A stretch of DNA of 64,000 bases from Acidobacteriota bacterium (GTDB lineage: Bacteria > Acidobacteriota > Terriglobia > Acidiferrales > UBA7541): assembly GCA_003224085.1 (NCBI GenBank), contig QHYK01000045.1, positions 1 to 64,000 of the forward strand, read 5' to 3'. Each line of letters begins with the position of its first letter. The first letter of the stretch is position 1. Below the pieces are notes generated by a model. It searched no databases, was not told the DNA's origin, and was given only the letters and a program-made list of their open reading frames with translations. Of this stretch, positions 33,243 to 41,330 are shown piece after piece. A program made the translations under genes and the position numbers.

Positions 33243-35090
33243 TTAGCCGTTCGAATGATCCGGGGGGTGCTCCAGGCGCGCGAGAATTTTTTCGGCATTT
33301 TTCCGCGAAACAACCGCGCTCAGTTTTTCCACGCCAGCTCGCTGAATGTTGGCGACGCTTCCGAATTCCTTCAACAATTTCTGAGCCGTTCGTGGTCCGA
33401 CGCCGGGGATTTCGTTGAGCGCACTTTGCGTTTGCCGCTTTCCGCGGCGCTGGCGGTGAAAGGTCACTGCGAAGCGATGCGTCTCGTCGCGAATTTGCTG
33501 GATCAGATGGAGGACTGGCGAATGGCGCTCCAGGATAATTGGCTCGCTTTCCTGACCGAGAACATAAAGGATTTCTTCTTTCTTGGCGATGCTGCCCACG
33601 GGTTGATTGATGATTTGGAGCGATTCGAGCGCCTGCGCCGCGGCGTGCAGTTGTCCGATGCCGCCATCGATGAGAATCAGGCTGGGCAATTCTTTTTTCT
33701 CTTCCTGCAGCCGGCGGTAGCGGCGCCTGACGGCTTCGCGCATGCTGGAGAAATCGTCGTTGAGGCGCGGCAGCGCTCCGTTGCCGGCTTTGCCTTCGTC
33801 ACCGCGAATAATAAATTTGCGATAGTCGGATTTTTTCATGCGCCCGTTTTCCCACACGACCATGGACGCGACCGTGTCGGTTCCCTGGATGTGCGAAATG
33901 TCGAAGCTTTCGATGCGCTTGGGCTCTTCGAGCAAGTTCAATGCGTTCTGGAGCGCTTCGCCGATAGCCTTGGAAGTTGGCTTCAACACCCGGAAGCGCT
34001 GCTCGAAGGAATGCTTTGCATTGTTTTCGACCAAATCGAGGAAGGCGCGCTTGGAACCGCGCTGGGGCGTGAGGATTTCGACTTTGTGCCCCGCGCGCTC
34101 GGTAAGTGTTTCTTCGAGCAAAGCGCGCTCTTCAAAATCCTCCGAAACGTGAATGGCTTTCGGGAGGTATTCGGCTTCCAGATAAAGCTGCTTCAGCAGC
34201 GACGGAACAAATTCCTTTGGATCGAATTCTTCGAGGTCTTCCCAGTAGAATTCGCGGCGGTCCACTACGCGACCTCCGCGCAAGTGAAAGAGATTCGCGG
34301 CGACCAGGGGCGGCTCGGCGTAGTAGGCGAAAACGTCGGTGTCGTCTCCCTGCGCGGCGGCAATGCGCTGGCGCTCTTCGATATCTTCGAGGGTGCGAAG
34401 TAAGTCGCGATAGGCAGCGGCTTGTTCGAACAACTCTTTGTCGGCCGCCGCAGTCATGCGTTCTTCAAGGCTCTTTATCAAATCGTGCCGGCGGCCTTCG
34501 AGGAACATGCGTGCGTCGCGCGCCGCTTCGGCGTAGCGCTCGTCCGTGGTGAGACCGGCGACACAGGGACCGAGGCAACGCTTGATGTAGTACTGCAAGC
34601 AGGGCCGCGGATGATTGCGCGTGAGGTCCACGGTGCAAGACGGAACCATGAAGCGCTTGTGAATGAAGTGCAGAATACGGCGCGCCAGGCCTGCCGGAAA
34701 ATATGGCCCGAAGTAGAGCGAGCCGTCCTTCTTGATGCGCCGGGTAAAATAGACGCGCGGATATTTCTCGGCGGCGGTGAACTTGATGTAGGGATAGGTC
34801 TTGTCGTCGCGGAGGAGGACGTTAAACTTCGGCCGGTATTTCTTGATGAGGTTGTGTTCGAGCGCAAGAGCTTCTCTCTCGTTTCCGACCACAATGGTTT
34901 CGAGGTCGGCAATTTCGCGCGCCAAGGAGCCGGTCTTGGCGTCGATCCAGCGCGACTCGGTGAAGTAGGAGCGCACGCGGCTGCGCAGGTTCCGCGCTTT
35001 GCCCACATACAAGACCGTCCCACCGGCGTCCTTGAAGAGATAGACACCGGGGCTTTCCGGAAGCTGGGCGGCTTTTTCGCGAGGCTCCAT
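33243..35090 (-). CDS. uvrC: Excinuclease ABC subunit C
   Basis: UvrC makes the two cuts of nucleotide excision repair. The 615-residue protein has the N-terminal GIY-YIG nuclease (SPGVYLFKDAGGTVLYVGKARNLRSRV, about 13-38), a UVR motif near 205-240 (LIKSLEERMTAAADKELFEQAAAYRD), the RNase-H-like domain that makes the 5' cut (FDISHIQGTDTVASMVV, LILIDGGIGQLHAA) and a helix-hairpin-helix end (LNEIPGVGPRTAQKLLKEFGS). It is complete. uvrA lies 8 kb away in the same window and orientation; uvrB is absent. Confidence 0.96.
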   Translation of the reverse strand: MEPREKAAQLPESPGVYLFKDAGGTVLYVGKARNLRSRVRSYFTESRWIDAKTGSLAREIADLETIVVGNEREALALEHNLIKKYRPKFNVLLRDDKTYPYIKFTAAEKYPRVYFTRRIKKDGSLYFGPYFPAGLARRILHFIHKRFMVPSCTVDLTRNHPRPCLQYYIKRCLGPCVAGLTTDERYAEAARDARMFLEGRRHDLIKSLEERMTAAADKELFEQAAAYRDLLRTLEDIEERQRIAAAQGDDTDVFAYYAEPPLVAANLFHLRGGRVVDRREFYWEDLEEFDPKEFVPSLLKQLYLEAEYLPKAIHVSEDFEERALLEETLTERAGHKVEILTPQRGSKRAFLDLVENNAKHSFEQRFRVLKPTSKAIGEALQNALNLLEEPKRIESFDISHIQGTDTVASMVVWENGRMKKSDYRKFIIRGDEGKAGNGALPRLNDDFSSMREAVRRRYRRLQEEKKELPSLILIDGGIGQLHAAAQALESLQIINQPVGSIAKKEEILYVLGQESEPIILERHSPVLHLIQQIRDETHRFAVTFHRQRRGKRQTQSALNEIPGVGPRTAQKLLKEFGSVANIQRAGVEKLSAVVSRKNAEKILARLEHPPDHSNG

Positions 35091-35100
35091 GGAAGGAAGC

Positions 35101-35180
35101 AGAGATCAGTGATCAGAGATCAGTTCTCCGTCTCCAGTTATCATACTATCCGTGACTGGTGATTCGTGAAGTGACTCGTG
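35101..35180. repeat. Heptad-phased tandem repeat, site A
   Basis: Eleven degenerate 7-base units run almost in register from 35101: agagatc, agtgatc, agagatc, agttctc, cgtctcc, agttatc, one 8-base unit, cgtgact, ggtgatt, cgtgaag. The segment from ATCATACTA to TGACTGGTGA reappears at 37719-37743. It lies directly upstream of uvrC and downstream of the ADOP permease. Confidence 0.6.
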
Positions 35181-35250
35181 GAAGAAGAGAATCCAATGAT
35201 GGCGTTGAACGGCAATCGTCGCTGGCCCGACCAGCCGCGGGCAAAGCCCT

Positions 35251-37668
35251 CTATTCATCGTGCAATGTGGTGACGGTGTCCACGCTTCTAGCTCGCGCAA
35301 CAGGAGACCATGTGGCGATGGCAACCAGCACGAGCAACCCAGCCGCCGTGGAAGCCATGGTCCAGAGATCCAGCGGCGCAACGTGGAAAAGAAAGCTTTG
35401 CGTCATACGCGCAGCAAGCGCGCACAGAAGAGCACCGGGAATCAGGCCTGCAAGAACAAGAGACATGCTATAGCGGGTCACAAGCCGAGCGACGTCCGGC
35501 GGCGTTGCGCCAAGCGCCATGCGAATGGCGATTTCGCGCCGACGCAGTTGGACGAGATAGGCAAGCGTACCGTACAGCCCGAGAGCGGCCAAAATCATTC
35601 CGGTCAAAGCGAAGTTGTTCAGCAACCAGGCCACAAAGCGGCGGAGCTTGACGGAATCTAGAATCCGTGAAGGCATTGCTTCGACATCAAACAGAGCGAC
35701 GGATGGATCCTGTTGATGCAGAATCTCGCGAACTGCCGCGGTCACGTCGGTTTGTCCGGACTGGCGAACGACGACGAACATCGCCGAATTGGGCATCTGG
35801 AGTTGCGGCCAGTAGATTTGCGGGCGACGCGGTGCGCCGAGTTCGCGCGTGGCGACGTTTCCGACAACTCCAACCACTGCCGAAGGCTGACTGTGGCAGC
35901 AGTTATTCGCCACAAGCCTGCCAATAGGGTCTTCGCCGGGGAAATAAATGTGAGCGAATTCCTCATCAATAACGACCACAGGCGGCGAGCCTGCGACATC
36001 CTGCGAAGTTACCGTCCGGCCTTTCAGCAAAGGTATCTTCAGGGTCTCGAAATAATTCGGAAGAACCTGGTCAACACGCGCCGCGGGCCGGACGGGCAAT
36101 TCCGGCCGCCCCGGAAAATACAAATCCGCGGTGAAGCCGCCGCTGCTGAACGGCAGAGAGATGTCAGCGGAAGCTGATTCGATGCCCGGGAGGGAAGCGA
36201 CGCGGTCAACCAAGTTTCGGAAAAAAGACGCATGCGAAGCGCTGGTGGAGTAACTCTTCTGCGGGAGCTGGACGTTCGCCGTCCACACCCGGTCCGGGGA
36301 AAAACCAGGAGAGACTTGGAGCAATTTCGCGAAGCTTCGGCCAAGCGCGGTGGCGGTAAACAGTAGCCCGACAGCGATGGCGATTTGCCCAGCGACGAGA
36401 ACTCCGCGCCAACGCGTTTGCCCGGTCGCGGCCCGACTGGCGCCCGCTCTAAGAGCCTGTTCGAGGGAAGCGCGTGAGGACAAGACCGCGGGAAGAAGAC
36501 CGGCGAGAAATGTGGAAATGATGCACAGTCCGAGGGCAAACGACAGCGCCCACGGCTCGATTTGCGCATGATGGATCGGACCGTAAGCATTGATGAGATG
36601 CACGAGCGCAATGGCCAGACCGACACCCGCGGCACAACCCATCACGACAAACAGCGCTGTCTCCGTCAAAATTTGCCGCGCGAGCCGCCCCGGACTTGCT
36701 CCCAGAGCGGAGCGCACCGCCAGCTCGCGACTGCGCACGGCAGCGCGCACCAACAGCAGGCCGGAGACGTTCGTGCACGCAATCAACAGGACGCAGAGGA
36801 CTGCGCCAAACGCGAGTAAGACCCATTTCCGGACGTCCTTCGTCCGCTCCGCCAGCATCGGCTCCATGGAAAAATGCCAGCCGGTGGCTTCCGGATATTC
36901 ATCGGGATACTGGGCCGCAAGGTGGTGGCTCACCGTTGCCAGCATGGCGTTGGCACTTTCGAAAGTGACGCCGGGCGCGAGGCGGCCGAGCATGTTGAGA
37001 TACTTGCCGCCTCGTCCGGCCGTGTAGGCTTCCGGGCGGAGTGCCAGCGGTATCCACATTTGCGTGGCGGGATAGGGGAAATTGAAATCCGCCGGCATTA
37101 CACCAATGATTTGGTACGGCACGGCGTCGAGCTGGATCGTTCTGCCTACGATTTTCGAGTCAGCTCCGAACCTGCTTCTCCAGAAGGGATCGCTCAACAG
37201 AACTGCTTTCGGTGCGCCAAAGCGATCCTCCTCGGAAAGGAATGCACGTCCGAGATGCGCAGGAGTTCCAAGCATGGAGAACAGGCTCGCGGATGCATTG
37301 ACGACGTCCACGTGCTGCGCGTAGTCTAAACCGCTGACGCTGCTCATGGTGAAATCGTTAAAGTAATAAGCGGCCGTCTCGCTGAAAATCTCGCGATGGG
37401 CGGTCAAATCCGCATAATCCGGTGCGGAAGCAAGCGTGTGGCCGAGTTGCGAGGAGGGGAATTCGTTGTGGACATAGACGAGACGATTTGCTTCGCGATA
37501 CGAAAGCGGCTTGAGCAACACCGCGTACAGCACAGCGAACACGGCTGTGGCCGCTCCGGTTCCAATGGCCAGAACAACGACACAAAGAACCGTTAGCGAA
37601 GGATTTCTTTGGATCTGGCGCAAGCCGTAGGCAAGGTCCGACATGAAGCCGCTTGGATTGGTGCTCAT
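35251..37668 (-). CDS. ADOP-family duplicated orphan ABC permease (MacB/FtsX type)
   Basis: An 805-residue membrane protein with the doubled layout of the acidobacterial duplicated orphan permeases: membrane helix near 24-46, MacB-like periplasmic domain (about 50-245), three helices (about 280-425), a fourth near 430, a second periplasmic domain (about 460-680) and three last helices (about 690-795). LSVLCVVVLAIGTGAATAVF-like and LARQILTETALFVVMG segments are family features, as is RRREIAIRMALGAT near the end. No ATPase gene is adjacent, as the name implies. Members are numerous in this phylum; the cargo is unknown. It is flanked by heptad repeats on both sides. Confidence 0.92.
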   Translation of the reverse strand: MSTNPSGFMSDLAYGLRQIQRNPSLTVLCVVVLAIGTGAATAVFAVLYAVLLKPLSYREANRLVYVHNEFPSSQLGHTLASAPDYADLTAHREIFSETAAYYFNDFTMSSVSGLDYAQHVDVVNASASLFSMLGTPAHLGRAFLSEEDRFGAPKAVLLSDPFWRSRFGADSKIVGRTIQLDAVPYQIIGVMPADFNFPYPATQMWIPLALRPEAYTAGRGGKYLNMLGRLAPGVTFESANAMLATVSHHLAAQYPDEYPEATGWHFSMEPMLAERTKDVRKWVLLAFGAVLCVLLIACTNVSGLLLVRAAVRSRELAVRSALGASPGRLARQILTETALFVVMGCAAGVGLAIALVHLINAYGPIHHAQIEPWALSFALGLCIISTFLAGLLPAVLSSRASLEQALRAGASRAATGQTRWRGVLVAGQIAIAVGLLFTATALGRSFAKLLQVSPGFSPDRVWTANVQLPQKSYSTSASHASFFRNLVDRVASLPGIESASADISLPFSSGGFTADLYFPGRPELPVRPAARVDQVLPNYFETLKIPLLKGRTVTSQDVAGSPPVVVIDEEFAHIYFPGEDPIGRLVANNCCHSQPSAVVGVVGNVATRELGAPRRPQIYWPQLQMPNSAMFVVVRQSGQTDVTAAVREILHQQDPSVALFDVEAMPSRILDSVKLRRFVAWLLNNFALTGMILAALGLYGTLAYLVQLRRREIAIRMALGATPPDVARLVTRYSMSLVLAGLIPGALLCALAARMTQSFLFHVAPLDLWTMASTAAGLLVLVAIATWSPVARARSVDTVTTLHDE

Positions 37669-37725
37669 GGCTTCTGCCCCTGTTTATATTTCCCCGTACT
37701 CCCCGTGGACAAATTCCATCATACT

Positions 37726-37789
37726 AGATTCCTGACTGGTGACTGGTGAACTGGTAGCGGGTGATTCGTGACCCGTGATCCGTGATGAG
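37726..37789. repeat. Heptad-phased tandem repeat, site B
   Basis: Nine units in register: agattcc, tgactgg, tgactgg, one 8-base unit, tagcggg, tgattcg, tgacccg, tgatccg, tgatgag. It lies 58 bases upstream of the ADOP permease start and in the same orientation as site A, with which it shares ATCATACTA and TGACTGGTGA. Confidence 0.65.
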
Positions 37790-37856
37790 GGAGATGGTGA
37801 GAGCGCATGGTGAAGAAATAGGGCTGGTCAAGATTATTCATCGGTGCGCGCAAGGG

Positions 37857-38351
37857 ATGGTTTTTGCGGCCTTTGCATCGCTGCCTTCGGGGCTTCGGAT
37901 GGCAGTGGCGATTCCGGCGCTGGCGCAGGAGCCGCGGCAGGAATCGTCGTCGAAGCCGCCGGACGCCGCCGCGCCTGCGCCTGCGAAGAAGCCGGACAAA
38001 TCCGCTAAAGATTCTCCGAACAAAGACTCTGCTACGAAGAACGCGCCTGATCAGCCGATGTGGGACCCCTTGCGCGCCGAAAAGGACATCGAGGTTGGTG
38101 AGCATTACATGCACAAGGGCGATTACGATGCCGCCATCGACCGCTTTCAAGACGCCATCGAAGCCAAGCCGGGCTACGCGACTCCCTTCCGCTGTCTCGG
38201 CGAAGCACAAGAAAAAAAGGGATTGAGAAAACAGGCCATCAAGTCCTACCAGCGCTATCTCGACTTGTATCCGCACGCCGAGGACGCCTCAAAAATCAAA
38301 AAGAAACTCGAGAAACTCTACAAGGAAGTGGAAAAAGAAAAGAGAGACTAG
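37857..38351 (+). CDS. Secreted TPR-repeat protein
   Basis: With the start at 37857 the protein has 164 residues: a signal-like segment (about 1-24, ending ALAQE), a Pro/Ala/Lys-rich spacer (about 25-70), then two TPR repeats (about 80-160: EHYMHKGDYDAAIDRFQDAI, YATPFRCLGEAQEKKG). The longer frame from 37782 adds 25 residues lying over the heptad repeat and is unlikely. TPRs bind other proteins; no partner is evident. The end is very lysine rich (KKLEKLYKEVEKEKRD). Confidence 0.75.
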   Translation: MVFAAFASLPSGLRMAVAIPALAQEPRQESSSKPPDAAAPAPAKKPDKSAKDSPNKDSATKNAPDQPMWDPLRAEKDIEVGEHYMHKGDYDAAIDRFQDAIEAKPGYATPFRCLGEAQEKKGLRKQAIKSYQRYLDLYPHAEDASKIKKKLEKLYKEVEKEKRD

Positions 38352-38444
38352 CTACTAGCCAGCCCTTCCAATTTTCTCCTCGGCCTCGCAGCAATTCCGT
38401 GAACCTGCTCGTTGGACACGACGTCTAATCTGAGAGACGCGTGG

Positions 38445-38880
38445 AATGAAGGTGTTGCTGGCGGTATTGCTTCTCGCGGCTTCGCAGGGCCCTGAACAAG
38501 GCGTCGTCCTTCGACGAAGACATTCTTGGCGATTGCCACTACGGAGTCACGATCCCCAATCCAGCCAAGCCTATCCGCGCGGTATGGGTCATTTTCGATC
38601 GAGCGCGGGACATGCTTCGCTATTACGGAGATTCTGAGGTTCAAGACTCTGCGTACCGCAAGGATTTGGCCCTGTTATTACCGTTCCACTGCCGCGCGAA
38701 AACATATGAGGACATGGACGTCGACCCTTCCAAGGGCATTGGACGCGCCCTGTTTGCGGCGCTCGACCAACTTGCGAAGCCCTCTGGCCGTCCGGAACTG
38801 GCTTCCGCCAAGCTGATCTTTCGAAAATATTTCGAACAAGGAGCGCCTTGGGCATTTGTAATACAGAACAAAATTCCGCA
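38445..38880 (+). pseudogene. Truncated, frameshifted remnant of a hydrolase-like protein
   Basis: A start MKVLLAVLLLAASQGPEQG is followed by a frame change into ILGDCHYGVTIPNPAKPIRA, and from about 38612 by MLRYYGDSEVQDSAYRKDLALLLPFHCRAK and DVDPSKGIGRALFAALDQLA. This resembles the first half of secreted alpha/beta-hydrolase-like proteins, but the similarity stops near 38815 before any GxSxG nucleophile. The remaining 3' sequence belongs to a gene relic on the other strand, so a deletion has joined two gene halves. The identification of the family is tentative. Confidence 0.5.
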
Positions 38881-39274
38881 CTGGGGGGGGCAACGTGGTG
38901 GCCAAGAGAAGGCGGGACCTTGGTTGTGGGTCCTTGGGCATACGCGAGTTGCCAGCCTGCCGTTCCGTAAATATAGGGGATCCACCAGGATTGGATTTGC
39001 AGCACTAACCAAACCACATCGAGAGTCAAGGCGGGCACAGTAAACCAGAAGCTATTTCGCTTGTAAGCCGCCCAAAACAAAACGGCGGGCAGCGCAACGA
39101 ACGCCAACATGCCCCAATCTCCAGCGTGGATCCCTCGGCCGCTGCGAAGAGCTTCCAGCAAGGTTCCATCGCTTGCTGGCGATTCCAATTGCCGAGCGGA
39201 ATCCAGGCAACCAGCCAGAGGTACGCTGCGAGGAGCCAATGGAGCCACGCGCTGCCCCTCATCATCGCGATCAT
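38865..39274 (-). pseudogene. Frameshifted remnant of a small membrane protein
   Basis: On the minus strand MIAMMRGSAWLHWLLAAYLWLVAWIPLGNW (39274 down) is a good membrane start. Near 39125 the coding character moves to another frame reading LLEALRSGRGIHAGDWGMLAF and FWAAYKRNSFWFTVPALTLD, with two more membrane helices. It then ends without its own C-terminus near 38865, where it meets the relic on the plus strand. No function is known. The two relics facing each other at about 38850 mark a deletion junction. Confidence 0.55.
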
Positions 39275-39294
39275 GGCCGTGATTCTACACCACC

Positions 39295-40020
39295 TTAACG
39301 GGCCAGGCGGTCGAGAATGCGGCGGGCGCGGTCGAATTCCGCGAAGCGCTTTTCTTCTTCGCGAAATTCGCGCGAGTGGGAAACCAGGGTGCAGCCGGAA
39401 CGGCGCGTGGGATGTTTGACGTGCAGCATCTCGTGGAACAAGACGTATTCCACCGCGGATTGCGGCACGCGCGGATGGTCGAGGCGGCGATTCAGCAGGA
39501 TTTGATTCGGGCCGGGGTCGTAGCAGCCAAATTGCCGGCGCCAGGCGCGCAGGCTCCAGCCAATGTGCGGCTTCAACAATACTCCTGCGAAATACTTAGC
39601 GTTCAGCTCGTCGAAAAGTTTGTTCAGGTCGAAATGTTGGCCTTGCGCACCCGCGTGGCGCGGGCGAACACGCTCGAAGCGCATACGGTTCATGCGCCAG
39701 CGGGTGCGGCCGGAACGCGCGTATTCGAGATAGGGCTCGACCAGGGAAGCGGGCGCTTTTCGGCGGTACACGCGAGCGAGCAGCAAGGCTGCCGCGGCTT
39801 CAAGCACGGGAAGCGGCGCACGGCGCAGGAGGTCCGAGAAGCGCACGTAAACGACTTCTTCGCGGCGGCGGATCGTGAGCGTGAGGCTGGCATAAGGATA
39901 GAACTCGACACGGAAGCGCGGTGGGCGGCCGTCGCAGCCGAGGCGAGTGAACATGCGCTGAAAGATGGCAGCGCCGCCGGGCAGGAACTCGGTTTTGTGA
40001 CTTGATTTCATCAGCTCCAC
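39295..40020 (-). CDS. SprT-like zinc metalloprotease
   Basis: A 241-residue protein. The zinc site is VEYVLFHEMLHVKHPT (HExxH, about 188-203), preceded by DELNAKYFAGVLLKPHIGWS, the start of the SprT-like domain, and followed by HSREFREEEKRFAEFD. The N-terminal half is basic. SprT-like proteins include Spartan-type DNA-protein-crosslink proteases, but bacterial members are mostly uncharacterised and the family also includes M48-like short forms. The start may be the Met at residue 4. No operon partner. Confidence 0.82.
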   Translation of the reverse strand: MELMKSSHKTEFLPGGAAIFQRMFTRLGCDGRPPRFRVEFYPYASLTLTIRRREEVVYVRFSDLLRRAPLPVLEAAAALLLARVYRRKAPASLVEPYLEYARSGRTRWRMNRMRFERVRPRHAGAQGQHFDLNKLFDELNAKYFAGVLLKPHIGWSLRAWRRQFGCYDPGPNQILLNRRLDHPRVPQSAVEYVLFHEMLHVKHPTRRSGCTLVSHSREFREEEKRFAEFDRARRILDRLAR

Positions 40021-40050
40021 CTTACAACGATTTCTTGGTTGTAAGTTTTT
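40021..40050 (+). terminator. Perfect 8-bp hairpin followed by T5
   Basis: CTTACAAC (40021-40028) and GTTGTAAG (40038-40045) form a perfect stem with a 9-base loop, then TTTTT. It has the form of a rho-independent terminator on the plus strand, but no plus-strand gene ends nearby; the neighbouring genes are all on the minus strand. It touches the start of the SprT-like gene, where it could instead be a structured leader. The following 240 bases hold no gene that I can see. Confidence 0.45.
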
Positions 40051-40292
40051 AGTCTTAAGTAAAAGGAAAGAGCAAGTCTCTGATGGTTGTCTCTATCACC
40101 TCTATTCGGTGGCATTTCCTCACGAAACGCTGACAGGACAAGACCCATATTGGACACAAAGAGAAAAGCAGACCCCTCCGCCTCAGGCTGCGGAAGACCG
40201 CGCCCTGAGAGTCGCGATGACAAACCGAACCTTGCTGAGCCGCGAGCTTGACTCTACGGCCTGCACTGACAACTCCCATCGCAACATGCGCT

Positions 40293-40814
40293 TCAGTGTT
40301 TGCGGCGAATAGGAGAAGGCGCCACTTTCTTTTTTGCCTTTTCGGCGTCGTTCATGGCGTCCTGCGTACCTTCGATGGCGTCGTCGAGATTATCTTTGTA
40401 AATTTCAAGCTCCGGGCCATTCGCAGAATATTTCTGGAGAATCGGGAGGAAGTCCTTTGTGCGGGAGGCCATCAAGTCGATGCCCTTCCGGACATTCTCT
40501 TGCTTTTCGATTCCCAGTTGCATGACGTCCGCCGCGTCATCCACGCAGCCGATGTACGCGTTGAGAAGAGCGTTCAGCATTTCCGCGTGCTTATTGGAAG
40601 AAGGGTGCTCGATTTCGTATTGAAATTTCTTGAGGCGGTCTTCGGCGAAATCAAGAAACAGCTTGATGCGTTCGTTGGAGGTTTCCGCATCGCGGATTTT
40701 GTCGGCTTCGACGGCGCTTAAATAATCTTTTCCCTGAGCCGCCCTCGGGTACATGGGAGGAGCAACCAAAAGCAAGCAAGAGGCTAGCGCAAGAATCGGC
40801 GATGTGTGTCTCAT
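40293..40814 (-). CDS. Secreted helical protein of unknown function
   Basis: A 173-residue protein with a signal peptide (about 1-27) and an all-helical, charged body (KIRDAETSNERIKLFLDFAE, FQYEIEHPSSNKHAEMLNAL). No known domain is recognised. It overlaps the preceding gene by 4 bases (ATGA) and is the last gene of uvrA-TPR-unknown-unknown. The two unknowns have similar size, export signal and helical character but no clear sequence identity. Confidence 0.75.
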   Translation of the reverse strand: MRHTSPILALASCLLLVAPPMYPRAAQGKDYLSAVEADKIRDAETSNERIKLFLDFAEDRLKKFQYEIEHPSSNKHAEMLNALLNAYIGCVDDAADVMQLGIEKQENVRKGIDLMASRTKDFLPILQKYSANGPELEIYKDNLDDAIEGTQDAMNDAEKAKKKVAPSPIRRKH

Positions 40815-41326
40815 GGTTGTTTCCCCGCTGGCGGAGCGGGAGGCTTGGAATCTGCGGGCCGGTGGGGAAAGAGCAGCCGGATTAGCTCATCGTCCATGTT
40901 GATCAGGTCCTGGCGCACGATTTGCAGAGGCGGTTTGTAGGGAGCGGGCGCGGCGAGCATGGAATCCTCGACTTCGCGAATGCCCTCCTTCACGTGAATC
41001 TCCATCTGGCGGTAGCCATTGGAATGCTTTTCGGCGTCGGCGTGCTGCTTCTTCAAAGCTTCGAGGGTGGCTCGAACGTTGTCGCGGTATTTCTCCATGG
41101 TGGCGTCAACGGAATTATTGTCGCCTTCTTTTCCGGCACGACGCGCTTCTTCAAATTGAGCATCGCCTAGCTTTACGAGGAGCTTCGCCTTCTTTACGGA
41201 ATTGGTCTCGCGATCAAATTTCGTCTGTAATTGAGCCAAGCTTTCCTGCGCAATGACGGGAAAAAGCGCCAAGGAAACCACCGCCACGCAGCCAAGAGTT
41301 TGCCGGACCATCCGGGGAATTGTCAT
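40811..41326 (-). CDS. Secreted helical protein of unknown function
   Basis: A 171-residue protein with a signal peptide (about 1-26, cleaved near VIAQE), a helical region (LAQLQTKFDRETNSVKKAKL, GYRQMEIHVKEGIREVEDSM) and a Pro-rich tail (PADSKPPAPPAGKQP). No domain recognised. It starts 4 bases after the TPR gene and overlaps the next unknown by 4 bases, so the three envelope proteins are translated as one unit and may act together. Confidence 0.75.
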   Translation of the reverse strand: MTIPRMVRQTLGCVAVVSLALFPVIAQESLAQLQTKFDRETNSVKKAKLLVKLGDAQFEEARRAGKEGDNNSVDATMEKYRDNVRATLEALKKQHADAEKHSNGYRQMEIHVKEGIREVEDSMLAAPAPYKPPLQIVRQDLINMDDELIRLLFPHRPADSKPPAPPAGKQP

Positions 41327-41330
41327 GGGG

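Noticed and set aside
33195-34403. 402-codon plus-strand frame opposite uvrC
   Set aside because: Antisense shadow of a complete uvrC; composition is typical of reverse-frame bias in GC-rich genes.
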